The notes: generated from the sequence alone by a model not told the origin. 64,000 nucleotides of DNA from Odobenus rosmarus divergens (GCF_000321225.1 NW_004451648.1:485918-549917), one strand, 5' to 3'; counted from the first letter of the stretch, positions 21,009 to 33,461 are shown. Numbers and translations are program-made.

Positions 21009-21874
21009 TAACAGAACTAGGTCATCAAAAGCTTAGAGTCACATCTTGAGTATTGAGGAAATCTCACTAAGGTGCAGAGTACTTAAGATCCTTGGCAACA
21101 TTTTGTGAGTTGATTAAAGATCCTGTGCTCTTGCTTCAGTTTCACACTTAGAGAAATGGGAGTCCTCAGAGGATAGAGGCATGTGCCTCTAAGAGCAAGC
21201 CAGTGACATACCACCCTGCATTGCCAGTGAGTCTGCCCCTCCTCCTCTACCTCCAACCCCCCGTCAAGATTCCCTCTGAGACTTGATGGCAAGGCCATGA
21301 TAGAAGGTTGTGATTTGGTGGGATGCCTACTAGATTGGAATCAGAAGACCTGGTTAGGAATCCAGATGCGGCAGAACCTTGAAAGCATTTGCACCATCTT
21401 GAGCACCCACTGGCCCTCAAATGTTGATTCTGAATCTGAAATTGAGAAGTCAAAGCTTTGAAAGTCAAGGCTTACTCTATTTTATATGCCCTGTTTAATA
21501 ATGGGATAAAAATATATGCTAGAAGAGGTCAGGCTTTTAATAATCCAATATAGTGAATCTCTTAATTCTTAATAAAAAAATATAAGAAGATGAAATAATC
21601 TAGCCTGTAATTATTTTGCCAAGTCATGAGGTGTAAGCAGGTAATTTTAGAATGTTCTATAACTGTACTTTGAACCATAGATTGCATTAAAAGTCAGGGT
21701 AGTAATTTTTCAGGTGTCCCATGGCAGGATTTATTTTCTTAATATAGAAGTGTTCAGTTCATCATGAGAGCATTTTTATATAGGTTAGACCTCTTCTCCA
21801 TGCCCTCAGATTTCTTTCTGTCCATCTACTTATGCTTATCCACAGCATGTGTGCAGTGCACTTATGAGTGCATG

Positions 21875-21878
<4 letters not shown>
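21009..21878. other. No recognised feature
   Basis: No repeat family or credible coding frame seen. Confidence 0.5.

Positions 21879-21911
<33 letters not shown>
21879..21911 (+). repeat. (AC)16 microsatellite
   Basis: Sixteen uninterrupted AC units. The cysteine/valine stretch in the overlapping minus-strand frame is a translation of this repeat. Likely length-polymorphic. Confidence 0.98.
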
Positions 21912-21912
<1 letters not shown>

Positions 21913-22599
21913 CAGTACATGCATATTAAAGCCAAGTACGCATAATTGGTCACCTTTTGCCTTATAATTTGGATTTTGGGGGAAAAAATCCTCTCCTGTT
22001 TTTCTTCTTTCAAGAAAACTATGGAGAAATATATTAGCATCCTCACATTTATTGGCCTCATGCACTCCCATTCTTCCCTCACATGTAAACCTCATAATCT
22101 TGCCAAGGTTTTCTAATATCGGCATGTCAAATGCAGATTACAAAGCCCCGTGGGCTGGATTCACACTGGCCTCTTGGCTTTTTACAGAACCTTACATAGC
22201 CTTGTCACTAGCTTGATGTTAAAGCAAATAATACTAGCATCCTTCATGAGGTCTTTGCACTGAAAACCGAGGAAATTCGACCACAATAAACCTGCTGCGA
22301 ATAAAATCAGGTACTGCTCTAATTATTAGGTCAGAGGCAGGTAAGCGCAATTATTTCTTTACTGAACAAAGACAGGAGGGGAGTAGCTGGCTCTACAATG
22401 AGGGCAAGGTGCACGAGGGCTGGAGATGCTCAATCTAGAAGCCCACATGCCTTCACCACCCACAATCCTACTTCTATATATTTTTCCTCTCTATGCTATT
22501 CTTTTTCTTTGTTTTTAAAAGCAGTCCTAAATTGCTTAGCATTTTTTTTTTCCCTCCTCACACTTCTTTCTGTGCTTACAGGCAAGGACAGTAAATTAA
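21912..22599. other. No recognised feature
   Basis: Mixed sequence with a few CpGs near 22267-22345. No element identified. Confidence 0.5.
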
Positions 22600-22930
22600 G
22601 CATATCTAAGGATTTAATGCTGAAAATCACCTTGGATAATTGGCTTAAGGGGTTGAAGCATGCTTTTCCCTCTGTCTCCTTGTCTTAATGCTACTTCTTC
22701 TCCGAGGGTACATCTGTCAATAATTGATGGAGCTTTCTTGGGTAAATGAGCTGTTGCTTGGGACATTATAAATCATATTTGAATCAAGTTTGTTTTCCAG
22801 CTGCTTTTAAAGTCTCAGCGCTGTGCTAACTGAATAGAAAATGCTAAATGTTTGAGGGAGTAGTACAAGCCCTCAAGTGTTAAAGGCATGAGCCGGATTT
22901 AAGAGAACAAATGGAATTTATACCCTCTGA
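22600..22930. other. Non-repetitive block, possible conserved regulatory element
   Basis: Dense in homeodomain-type motifs: the imperfect palindrome tgtcaataattgatgg at 22715-22730, 'ataaatcatatttgaatcaag', and an E-box ccagctgctttt at about 22799. No repeat signature. Enhancer function is inferred from motif content only. Confidence 0.22.
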
Positions 22931-22989
22931 GGAAACAAGAATACATCTATTTTATCAGAAAAGCGTGTAGATGTGGCAAGGGACTTCCA

Positions 22990-23225
22990 GAAGGACCTGC
23001 CTGAGTACCTACTGCGTGCTGGGCACTGTGATCCATGATTCACTTAGGGTGCCTGAGTTAATCCTCAAAACAGACTCACATGGCAGGTGTTATATGACTC
23101 TTCTAGAGATGAAGAAACAGAGGCTCAGAAAGGTTCATTACCGCCTCCGTGTGTGCCATGAGCAAGTGGTAGATTTGAGATTGGACTCAGTAGGACTGTG
23201 GAGTCCTCGCTCTTCTTACTCCACC
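22990..23225 (-). mobile_element. MIR SINE
   Basis: Reverse-oriented MIR: 'gtgctgggcactgtgat', 'gagttaatcctcaaaacag', 'agatgaagaaacagaggctc', 'cttcttactccac'. Fairly complete. It explains part of the 126-codon frame at 22971. Confidence 0.8.
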
Positions 23226-25129
23226 GGAAGTTGGACATGCTCTGTGGCATGGTCTTCAGTCTTTGTTTGGTGGGGTCCTGGTGGTTTTCATGTGTTTGGT
23301 GTTGAGACAGGCCAATGGCCCCTATCACCAAACCCCTCGCAGGTCTCTTAGCTCTGTTCCAGCCAGTGCAGCTTCACTTTTATCTGTTTTGTGTAGAGGG
23401 CTTGAGCATGAAATGTTGATAGAAAGTTTCTGCTGGTAAAAGGAGTTTGAAAACCACAGCTGTGTGAGAACAGTAAAAAAATCTATCTTATAAAATAAAG
23501 ACATTAGCATATGTAAGAACATGTCTGCTATGTAAAAAGTTGGAAAATAGTTTGCTCCTTTCTCTGTCTCAAAATGCATTCCCAAACAACATTCTAGAAT
23601 GGCCCTCCTCTAAGCACTGCTTCAGCATGAGAACTAAGCTCAGACTGAGTCCTGGGTTTTCATTTTTGCTCAGACAGTCTTCAGTCTTATTTTCCTGTCT
23701 GTTTTCCACATCTGTGGGCTGAAGACAATACCGCTCATTCTACCAACCTCAGAACCTGGTTGTGACGATCAAAGGTGACCAAAAATAAAAAGAACAATGG
23801 CTAGGATAGAAGGTATTGCTACTACTGCATTTTTTTTTGTTTTTTTTTTAGTGATCTATCTGAATCTTTTAGTTAAGATTTTAAAGGCAAAATGTTAAGA
23901 GTTGAGGGTATTTTAGCATGAGACAGATGGTGATGTAAAAGGCATAAAACTATTTTAAAAGCTCATTCAGAACAATTATTTTAGAGATAATGGTTTATTA
24001 AGTTCTTAATATCTGCCTTTGAGTTTTAGTTATTCACAATATTGGCTGCTGTTAATTTTCTAACTTTCTAGTGAAAAGATACAATAATGAATCACTTTGC
24101 TTTTTTTCTCTTTCTTCCTAATTGTCAGGGCAAGTAAATGCTAAATTTGAAAGGATGGAATGGCTGATACGAGACCAGAATTATCATCTGACTCAAGCTA
24201 ATTTGATATAAGGAGGAGTTGTTTCCTGAATGTCTGTCATTCTTCCTTCCCTTCCTCCTACTTTCCAGCAAACGCTTATTAGACACCAACTATGTGGACA
24301 TGTGAATATAGTCTCTGCTCTAAAGGCGCTCAGTCCAACATCTAAATAAATACACACTTCACTGTGATCAGTCCCATGCCAGGTCTTCCCCTTACATGAC
24401 ACCGCTGCAAACAGCAATGGGAGCCCCGAGGGTGAGATGCTCAGTGTGCGTGGGGAGGTCCAGTGAGGTCTCTTGGTGAGTGTTGAGCTACTAACAGCAT
24501 GGATGATTTCATCTCCACGTTTCTTGGCTTCTTTTTTTCTAGTTACTTCTATCTCAACCCACTCGAACCCTGCCTATTCTCTTGGCCTTGTAACACACAA
24601 GGATTCTCCTCTGCTGAAATCCTGGGGACTTCCTATATTTTATGCTCTTTTTCTTAGTTACCCAGCTGCATCTGTTTTTGACTGCACTAAGACCTGAGAT
24701 CTGTAGACACCGGCTTCCCTGATTCTTCTTCTTCCCTTGTCCCCCTCGAAGACCCTCCTGCCCTCCCTCTTCTTCTGCTTTATCTCTTTCTCATTCCAAC
24801 CCTCTGCCACCCCTCATTTTGCAAAATCGGAGACAAGAAGGTTAGATTAGTTATGGGAGACCTGAGGAGAATGTATGGAGAAAATTGAGAAGAAAACAGA
24901 TTTGAGAAACCAATACTTTAATATTTTAATCTTGTTTTCCACTCTTCACTGAACCCTCTTCAGATTTTCTGTAACTTTCTCAAATTTGATTTTTAATTGT
25001 TTTGGCTCATAGAAGGAGGACATAGTTTCTGAGTAGTACCTGTGGGGGCAAGGTCTTCTTTTACAGACAAGAATGCGGTTGATCGTGCTGGGTTGTGCAA
25101 TTAATGTCTGTTGGCACTGTTGGCATTTC
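23226..25129. other. Unassigned
   Basis: About 1.9 kb. Positions 24280-24400 resemble another ancient dispersed repeat ('tctctgctctaaaggcgctc' and 'ctaaataaatacac'), unnamed. 24715-24830 is pyrimidine-rich and may be a decayed L2, but I cannot support this. No gene seen. Confidence 0.35.
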
Positions 25130-25332
25130 TTTTTTTTTTTTTTAAAGATTTTATTTATTTATTTGACAGAGAGAGACATAGCGAGAGAGGGAACACAAGC
25201 AGGGGGAGTAGGAGAGGGAGAAGCAGGCCTCCCCATGGAGCAGGGAGCCCGATGCGGGACTCGATCCCAGGACCCTGGGATCATGACCTGAGCCGAAGGC
25301 AGACGCTTAACGACTGAGCCACCCAGGTGCCC
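25130..25332 (-). mobile_element. Carnivore SINE (SINEC)
   Basis: Full-length, little-diverged minus-strand copy with 'gagggaacacaagcaggggg' and 'acgactgagccacccaggtg'. No clean TSD found; 'atttctt' occurs on both sides. Confidence 0.96.
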
Positions 25333-25695
25333 AACCAGACCTATTTCTTAAGGATTCTGTATTTGGAGGCATTCAGTCTCTGCCATTTTAAGACAGTAGC
25401 TCCAAAAGGCACTTTTCCCTGCAGCAGAGGCCAGATTTGCAGGGCACTTGAATGAAAAGCTTTGTTTGCTGTGCATTAAAAGGAGAATTAAATTACAGAG
25501 AAGGATTGAGGTGAAATTGCAGGAGCCTCCTCTCTGTCCAGCCTCATACCTAATCGTACCCACTTTTCCCTGCAGGGCTGCTTTTCTTTCTTGAATCCGA
25601 GTGGTGGGCCCATGCTGTTGTAGCAGGGCCCGGTCAGGAGGAACATGTCCAGAGGTCTCAAATGGGTCTGCTGCAGTCTGTCAATGGCCACAATC
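25333..25695. other. No recognised feature
   Basis: Non-repetitive in appearance. The 71- and 69-codon minus-strand frames are not protein-like. Confidence 0.5.
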
Positions 25696-25925
25696 AAAAA
25701 CTCACAGTCTTTGGAGCCAGACTGCCCTGGTTCAAATCCCAGTTCTATTACTGATTGTCCGTGAGCTTGGACAAGTGACTAATCTCTCTAAACCACTTAA
25801 AAAAAAAAATCTGTAAAATGGGATACATAAATATGATTTTTGTCCTAGGTTGTGTGAGGATTAACTGAGATAATGATAGCTCTATGTAGTCCTTGATAAG
25901 GATAAGACCTGGCATTTGTTGTAGG
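25696..25925 (+). mobile_element. MIR SINE
   Basis: Nearly full-length: 'ctttggagccagactgccctgg', 'ttactgattgtccgtgagc', 'tctgtaaaatgggatacata', 'gtgaggattaactgagataa', 'aagacctggcatttgttg'. An A11 run (25799-25809) lies in the middle. Confidence 0.9.
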
Positions 25926-26054
25926 ATTGACAAATTCCTGCGGAAACCAGTAATTAGAGTTAGGACAGTGAATGAAGATAAACTTTTCCTGATTCACCTA
26001 AAGTTAAGGGTTTGTCCAGGTGAATTTGTGTAACTCCTCTTAGTGTTTATCTTA

Positions 26055-26282
26055 GAATATTGCTAAATACTCATACTAGCTGACGTTGAGTCAGACACCG
26101 AAGTGACTGTTTTAACTTTAGGAGCTCATTTAATCCTCCTCACAATTCTGCTAGGTAGGTGAAAGTATCCCCATAGCAAAGATGAGACTATTGAGGCTTG
26201 GAAATGTTAGGTAATTTGTCTGAGGATTCATACCTAGGTCTGTCTGTGCTAAAGCCTGTATTCTGCTACCACACCATGGCTT
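26055..26282 (-). mobile_element. MIR SINE
   Basis: Reverse-oriented: 'ctcatttaatcctcctcacaa', 'ctgctaggtaggtgaaagta', 'gactattgaggcttgg', 'attctgctaccacaccatgg'. Confidence 0.85.
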
Positions 26283-26389
26283 TTGATCAGCCGGTTATTG
26301 TCACCAGGTAGCTTGTTTTTTCTGAAATTGTCTACCACTTCCAAACCAGACTTTGAAATGTCCCCCTTTTTACTGCATTGGGCATAGAC

Positions 26390-26665
26390 TCAAAATTCTA
26401 GCTATTCCTTTACTCACTCCTGTGTCTTCTGCATATTCAGGGATCATATCCTCCTGGCTCTTTGTTCATGGAAAGGGCCCTCTGCAGATCTAAACCTATC
26501 CTTTCTCTAAGATTGGGCTCAGAACTTACCTTCTCTAAGAAACATCCATCCTGTGGTTAAGATGCATATTCAATCTAGTGTCATATTGATCTCCCCTTTT
26601 ATGAATTCTTACCTGTGCATTTTAAAGAGTATAACATTGTATAGTACTTAGTCATTCTTACGTGA
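26390..26665 (+). mobile_element. L2-like fragment
   Basis: 'agattgggctcagaacttacc' with 'ttctctaagaaacatccatcc', followed by 'attgtatagtacttagtcatt', resembles the L2 3' region. Diverged. Confidence 0.45.
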
Positions 26666-26689
26666 AATAGTCATCATTGTCACCATCAC

Positions 26690-26905
26690 ATTTATTGAAC
26701 ACTTGCTTGGTGCTAAACTCTTGACAAGACTTATCTCAATCTCATGTGAACTCTACTAGTTAGGTTCATCTATAATCCTCATTTTATAGAGGAGGAAGTT
26801 GCAATTTTGAGAGGTTAAGTGACATGCCTAAAGTCACAAAGATGATGGAGCCAGGATTCAAATATTCTCCCCTTGGAGCCCAATCTCTTAGTTACTACAT
26901 TTACC
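26690..26905 (-). mobile_element. MIR SINE
   Basis: 'tattgaacacttgcttggtgc', 'cctcattttatagaggagga', 'gaggttaagtgacatgcct', 'ggagccaggattcaaat' in reverse MIR order. Confidence 0.85.
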
Positions 26906-27484
26906 ATCCACTTTAGTCCTTTGTTCTCAAATGCAATGTGAGGTCACCCTTAGAGTTAATCCTGTAGTACCAAGGCACTTGATGAAGGGAGTTTCACTGG
27001 TTGGTTCATTCAGTGGGTGTTTTGAGTGCATATACTGTGCTTGTCGTTGAGGATGGTACAAACAAAGGCCAGTTCTGATCCTTACCTATCTTCACAGGGG
27101 TCTATCAAACCACTCAGGCCATAGAAAGTACTTCAATATCCATCTGGTCTATAGAATGAGGGACGAGAAGTTATTGACCTCTAATCAAAAACAGGTCACA
27201 GATCAATGGGTGGGTGTCCAATACCTTGAACTGATGGTATTCGGTTCCACTACTCCATTTCAGGTGGTCAGTTGGATCCATTGATCACATTTACCTTAAT
27301 TACTTTTGGGAGGAAGCTCTTCAGTTTCTTCCATGTCTGAAGAAAAATGCATGCAACTATTTTCTTGAAAAGATGAAGTTGTGCATGGAAGAGAAGATCA
27401 ATAACAGTGACGGTAAGGAGACAAAGGAAATTGCAGTGTAACCTGGCTCTCTGCCAGTAAAATTAACACAATCCTAGCAACTGC
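26906..27484. other. No recognised feature
   Basis: The stretch 26990-27110 may hold a fragment of an ancient repeat ('ggtacaaacaaaggccagttc'). Otherwise nothing. Confidence 0.4.
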
Positions 27485-27715
27485 CCCACTGTTCACCGTA
27501 TGCTAGGCACTGCTCTAAACACCTTATATATAGTTTATTTAATCCTCACAACAACCCTATGTGGTGGGAATAGTATCTTAAGATTATCATAGATTTATAA
27601 ATCATCTCAGGGAGATTAAAGAATATGGCCATGAGTTACAGGACCATGAGTCATCACTTGGTCCGCCTGACACCCATGGCCAAATTCTAACCACTTTATT
27701 TTACTGTCTACCAGA
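27485..27715 (-). mobile_element. MIR SINE
   Basis: 'tatgctaggcactgctctaaa', 'ttaatcctcacaacaaccctatg', and a decayed 5' part ending 'ttctaaccactttat'. Confidence 0.85.
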
Positions 27716-27824
27716 GTCCCTTATGGTGGATAACTTCTTCTTACAGGTCGTGGTGGGAGAGGACAGGAAAGGAAACAGAAAGAGAAAGGACCCACCTCAC
27801 ATTTGTTTGAACTCTAAACATTGT

Positions 27825-27965
27825 GGAGGCACTTTATATAACTAAAACTCTGTAAGATCAGAATCATCTCTTTGTTTTACAGATGAAAAAACTGAGCTTT
27901 TGAGGTTAAGTGACTTTCTCCACGTCATTCTCTTGGCAAGTATAGAATTCAGCTTTGAATCAGCC
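27825..27965 (-). mobile_element. MIR fragment
   Basis: 'ttgttttacagatgaaaaaac', 'gaggttaagtgactttctcc' and 'gaattcagctttgaatc' are reverse MIR blocks. Confidence 0.75.
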
Positions 27966-28754
27966 CGTGCTCTCTCTGCCCCCTCTGAAGGATTTAAATA
28001 GAAGACCCTTCTTGTTCCATAATGTATCTGTGAGCTATGGCAACATCTACATTCTGTGGCATTTTCCTTTTCATAAACAGCTTGTGTTTTGGAACTCTAT
28101 TTTTGTAGTCCTCCTTAAGAAATTATATTTGCTACAAAAAAGAATGAAAATTTGAGTGATATGGTAGAACAAAATGTCACTGACTAGGGCAAGGTTGAAA
28201 GATGGTGCTTTTCAGTGTTTTGTGTCCTATTCTTAACTCTTTTGTCAGCTAGTTACATGGAGAAGTGACAAAACCACTTTATCTTCCTGGGGTTTAGTTT
28301 CTACAGTGGAAGAGTTGGAGGAGATGGTTTCAGTGTCCTTTACAACCACAGAACTCTCTGATGGTTTGAAGGCCAAACTGTAGAGAGTTCGAGCTTTGGA
28401 AATGCCCTTGAGAGGATCAGCTCTATCTCCCAATCCGTCCACACCTTTGCATATGTGATGCAGGCCCTTGGGTCTCTTGCCATAAGTCCTTGCCTTGCAT
28501 CTTTTTACCACAGTCTCTTAGTTCGTCTTTAGATTTGCTGTCTTGCCCCAAGACCCAAAACAAATATCCTATTTGAAACATTCTCATATTATATAAGATG
28601 AAATAACCCCTCGAAAAAAATGTTGAACTAGCACGAAGCTGTTTCTTAATTAATGACCTCTCGTGGGGAGATACAGAATGAATAATGGAATCTGTACCAC
28701 CAGCTCCCACCTCAAACATTTTGGTAACGATATGACCACATCTAAAGCACAGAT
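27966..28754. other. No recognised feature
   Basis: No element identified. The minus-strand 114- and 88-codon frames overlap each other and look random. Confidence 0.5.
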
Positions 28755-29180
28755 CTGACCAGGTCACTTCCCTGCTAAAAATCCTTTAATTGACTCCATC
28801 CATAGGATCATCTCTAAGCTCTTCTCTCGCTCTTCTCTTTGATTTGCCCTTCCTGCCCAGCACTCCTGGGACACACTGTGCTGTTTCTCACCTCTGTGCC
28901 CTCTGTAGCATGCCTGGCCACCCAGCCAGTTCCTCTTCATCCATTAGGTCTCAGTTCTAGTGCCACTTCCCTTAGACTAGGTAGGTGCCCTGCCTTGGTC
29001 TCCAGGCAATACCATTGCCTCTGCTGATATTGAAAATACTTATTTTATCTGTTTCTCCCAACAAACTGGGAGCCTTTTAAAGAAACTCGGTTTGTATCTT
29101 ATTCATCTTTGAATTCCTGGTGCCATCATGGTCTTTGGCACACAGTAGGTGTTCAGTAAATGTTTACTAAGTAAATGAAT
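28755..29180 (+). mobile_element. L2 LINE 3' remnant
   Basis: Classic L2 order: 'ctgaccaggtcacttccctgc', 'ttgatttgcccttcctgcc', 'gtgccacttcccttagactag', 'tcttattcatctttgaattcc', 'cacacagtaggtgttcagtaaa'. No surviving frame. Confidence 0.85.
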
Positions 29181-29499
29181 ATGTGGACCCCCTCAGTGGT
29201 AAAGAAATACCAGCTTGTGATCGCTAGGACATTCTTCTCTATATGCAGCTGAGCTGTCCTTCTCTAATGGCCCAGACTTTGACCCCTGGAGTTATTCAGA
29301 ACAATTCCCTTTATTCCACCACAATACAACCTTTTAAGTATTAGAATTTGGTTAAATCTTCTGTTCTCAGGGCTAAATGTTCTTAGTTCCTCCATGTGCC
29401 TTCTTGTGCTGGAGTGTACACTCCCTCACTCTCCTGCCTGGCCTCTCTTGCTTATATTCCAGTTGCCCCTCTTACACTGATATGCCCAGATCAGAACTC
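29181..29499. other. No recognised feature
   Basis: Short spacer. 'ctgatcctgcctggc'-like pyrimidine-rich sequence lies at 29377-29480, not assignable. Confidence 0.45.
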
Positions 29500-29514
29500 A
29501 AGGTACCAGTAATT

Positions 29515-29704
29515 TTTTTTTTAAAGGTTTTATTTATTTATCTGAGAGAGAATGAGAGAGAGAGCACGAGAGGAGAGAGGGTCAGAGGCAGAAGCAGACT
29601 GCCCACTGAGCAGGGAGCCCGATGCGGGACTCGATCCCGGGACTCCAGGATCACGACCTGAGCCGAAGGCAGTCGCCCGACCAACTGAGCCACCCAGGCG
29701 CCCC
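29515..29704 (-). mobile_element. Carnivore SINE (SINEC)
   Basis: Full-length minus-strand copy. Perfect 15-bp TSD aaggtaccagtaatt (29500-29514 and 29705-29719). Confidence 0.97.
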
Positions 29705-29719
29705 AAGGTACCAGTAATT

Positions 29720-31684
29720 ATTCCAAATAGCAACAGCCCCAGGGGGATAATCCCCTCTTCTGCCCTGTTTATTAAACTTAAAAGTTACCTAAAAGTTGCA
29801 TAAGGGAACAGTGACTTTAGTAATATAATACCTATAATAAAATATACATGTAACAAAGTATATCAGTGTATTTAAAATATAATAAAAATATAACAAAAAA
29901 ACCCCAAAAGCTCTTTGTACTTTATTTTAGGACTCTCTTACAATAACACTGCAGGGGAGGGGAGGGCTAGGTACAGCTGTTATTCTGTTACCCTTAGAGA
30001 TGAGAAAGCTCAGAGTGGAGAGAGGGTTATGTTACTTTTTGGAAGGCATAATAAGAAAGTGAGTGGTGGAGACACGATTGGGTCCTGGACTGATTTGTTT
30101 AGAGCAAGTCCCATGTACTCAGCCAGTAACTACACACTGATGCCCTATGAGCCCTCTGTGAGCTTCCTGCTACTAAGTGCAAAATGCCCTTGTTTCTAAG
30201 GTATAGATGATACTTAATTTTTATCATGCTCTCAGGAATCCTTGTCCCCAAGGAGGTTAAGAATCCCTGGGTTAAAGGTAGACTGACTTTGAGCTTGTAG
30301 CCAATTTAAACACCAAATTCATTTTCTGGTATACCGCTCCTAAACATCTTCCCTTCACTCGTGTAACTGCGGTTTCCTGGATCTACCTTTGGCACAGTAG
30401 TACACTTATCCCTGCTGAATTTCGTCTTGGTACTTCTGTCTGTTTCAAGGCCATTTCTCTTCATTATTGTACGTCTGTTCACATACTTGCTATTTCTTTA
30501 AATAATCTGTTGAGCATTCCTTCTTGATCATTATCTAACTCATTGCTGGTAATAAAGGCTGACCCAGGAGAGGGTAATTGCTATGAAAAGGGTTTGCAAA
30601 GCCTGTGTCTCCTCTGCATTTATTTATCTCTTGACGGTGCTCCTCAGGAGTGAGCCGTTGCTCTCAATCAGTGGCAGCCTTGCTGTGTCCCTGATTCAGG
30701 ATTTCTGAGAATCCGCTATTCCGGTATCTTAGGTGAGACTTAGTTTCACAGTATGGCATTTACTCTCAGCCTTCTTCGGTACTCTAGCCTTCTCCAGGCT
30801 TTCCAGTTAATCAGGAGTCATTTTCTTCCCGTACCTCTTTTGAAGCACATCCCATCTCTTGCCTAACTCCCCAGTAGTTTCTGAGAACCCAGGCGCCTGT
30901 CTGCTCTTAGGTAGCAGGAGTAAGGTCAAACCCAATTTCTTTATTCCCAAGTTGTCAGGTCATTTTAAAGAAAAACGGCACTCTGATATTAAGTGTGGGA
31001 CAGCTTCAAGTCTTCCCTGTTTATGTTCCAACAAATCTGCAATATGGGATACATCTAAAGACATTAAAGGATCCTTTCAACAATACGTATTTTTAATTTC
31101 AGAGGGAAAATTAGCAATGGCTTTAGATTTTTCTGCGAGCTTTAGTTAGACTGACTCACCTTCTCTGTGATTGGTAATAATCTACTTCTTTGTGCTCTTT
31201 TTAATCTTTTAGGTTTCCTACCTATATTTTGTCATTTCTGGTTTTTCTCCTTTATAACAAGTGTTATTTGATTCTATAGTCATGATTTATACCTTTGATT
31301 TTACCCTGTTTTTCAAAGTGATCTTTTCCCATCAAAGGCTCCACCTGCTGATTGATTCTGATTCCCCCACTCAATCCCCCCCACCTTCTCTAATAGCATT
31401 TTGAACCATTTTTTCCCAGTTTCATATGAATCCTGGTATGTTTTTGTCATTCCTTAGGAACTATGTAAGCATTGGCTCATGATTCCCTTCAACTTTTAAT
31501 AGCCTTCAGTGTCAATCCCAACTTCACAAGCAAGGAAGTGCTGAAGGGACTCCATAGCAACCACCAATTTGTGTATCCTTTTCTAAGTTGGATGACACTT
31601 GGCACTTTGGCCTTTATGCTGGAGATTTATAAGGAAGATGTTTGAAATGTTACTGTTTTAAACCTTATTTTTCAAAGGTTTTCA
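29720..31684. other. Mostly unassigned; possible MIR at 29950-30120
   Basis: At 29950-30120, 'ttagagatgagaaagctcaga' and 'gtgagtggtggagacacgattg' suggest a decayed reverse MIR. 30530-30720 is non-repetitive, with several CpGs and 'gggtaattgctatgaaaag', and could be a conserved block. No gene seen. Confidence 0.35.
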
Positions 31685-31900
31685 CTGTGGAGTGGAAAAA
31701 GAGAACCAGACTTGGGTTTGCGTTTCAGCCGGATCACTTACTGGTGTTGTGACCTTGGGCACCTCACTTCACTTCTGCAGTCCTCAATAGCTTCCCATTT
31801 TAAATGGGGAAGCAGCTCCTGCCTGTCACTGTGTAGGACTGCTGCTAGGAACGATTGAGATGAACTCGTGAAACACGAAATTACGCAGCACTCTGTAAGA
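31685..31900 (+). mobile_element. MIR SINE
   Basis: 'gtttcagccggatcacttactgg', 'gtgaccttgggcacctcac', 'cattttaaatggggaagc' in plus MIR order. Confidence 0.8.
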
Positions 31901-32165
31901 TAGAGGGTACTATGCACACAGACAAAGTAGAGCTAAGAATTACACTGGTCATTTTCAGTTCTTAATTCTTCTTTTTAATTTCTGGAATTGAAGGTTTTTG
32001 AATTCTATTTCTGCTCAGTTTCATATCCCATTTCCTTTCCTCCGCCTCCCTGCCTGAGTACCCAGGAGCTGGCCCCCAATTTAAGTTGCAATCAGCATCT
32101 GGCTGGTGCCCAGACCAATCAGTACTTCAGCCCTGCCCAGGCATTTTGCTGGACAGAAGCCTCAA
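31901..32165. other. No recognised feature
   Basis: Nothing assignable. Confidence 0.5.
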
Positions 32166-32634
32166 TGTGGTGAATAGCATGATGTGGCTTGGATTCTTTA
32201 CCTCTCCTTGCATCCCTCCTTTGTCCTGACTCCGGGTTTATTCTTGTGACTTGCCCTAGCACATGGATTATTAGCAGATGTGCTGGAGGCAGAACCTTGA
32301 AAACCGTGTTTGGGCCTGAGCTAGCTCTCTCACTCTTGTGCCTTTGCGAACGCCCTGTGGACACACGCAGCTTAGACTGCTGGTCCCAGAAGGGAGAAAG
32401 GGACATGTGGACTATGGTGGAACATTCCATCTTCCCAGCTGGCGCCAATCCATTTCAGCCAACAACCAGCTGACCCCAGATATGTAAGCAACCCTTGCCT
32501 AGATCGGCAGAGCCACCTAGCTGACACCCAGCTGGCCCCCAAGACTGTGAGCACAAACATTTGTTGTGGTATGGCTCTGAAGTTTTGTGGTTGTTTGTTA
32601 GACATTTTAATTCTAGCAATAGGAAATGGATACA
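32166..32634 (+). mobile_element. MLT1-like (ERVL-MaLR) LTR
   Basis: Starts tgtggtgaatagcatgatg and ends 'gcaataggaaatggataca', with 'ttattcttgtgacttgccc' inside and the terminal 'ggtatggctctgaagttttgtgg' block. 'ccagctgaccccagatatgt' and 'acccagctggccccca' are typical late-LTR segments. No flanking retroviral genes; the 109-codon minus frame across it is incidental. Confidence 0.65.
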
Positions 32635-33461
32635 GTAGATGTCATAACCCTCTGACTTTAAACCTGGCTTTAAGAGCAGCAGTCTCAGAGCTTATGGTCC
32701 TGAAAGTATTGCAATAGGCAAAACTGAGGTTTCATAATCACGAGAGACCTAGGGAAGACTAAAATGTTATTCAATATATTTTTAAATGCAGAGATTCTTC
32801 AGCATGAAAAGCCTCCTTTGATGGGTAACCCATCTCTTAAATCACCTTCAGTGTTTAAGGAGAAATGACTGTAGCATTATGATTTGCTGAGGCAGAGCCT
32901 CATACAAGTGTTAAGCTACTCGGAAGGCATCACTTTTAAAAGCTTTATACAGAGCTTTTTAGTTTTAAATTGAAGGTATTTTTCCTTCCTTTCATTTTCA
33001 CCACGTGCCGGCAGAATGCTTGTGTAACTGCTGGCCTCTTCACTAATTATCACACCGCTTCAGGACACATTTTTCTAGACCTGTTCTCTGATCTATGTAT
33101 TGATAAGTGAAATGTATTTGATTTCTCTGTCCAGCCTCCATAGATCCCCTCTTGTGTGGTGTAGTGAAGGGGAGAGTGATATGTGGCTGATGGTGGAAAG
33201 ACAATATGTGAAGTATTAACTGCTATTCACCTAGCTCTATGGACTTTTAATCCCATGACCCTGCTCCCTTCCATGTGTCGGAAGATATGTGAGGCTGACA
33301 TTCCACATGGAGGGTACAGTCAGAGAATACACACAACAATGGAGGTTGTCAAGAGGACAGAGAAACCGCTGTCCGTTTCCTCACTTTTAAAGTCAAAAGT
33401 CTCAAATCATCTTTCCATATTTTTCCTTGATCTCTCCTTTCTGTCACCCCTCTCTTACCAG
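32635..33461. other. Unassigned, possible conserved block 32860-33080
   Basis: 32860-33080 is free of repeat signatures and contains 'aaattgaaggtatttttcc', a cacgtg E-box near 33002 and 'cactaattatcacaccgc'. The rest is unremarkable and ends in the pyrimidine tract upstream of the exon-like segment. Confidence 0.25.

Noticed and set aside
21877..22125. Minus-strand frame with an alternating cysteine/valine tail
   Set aside because: The tail is a translation of the (AC)16 microsatellite.
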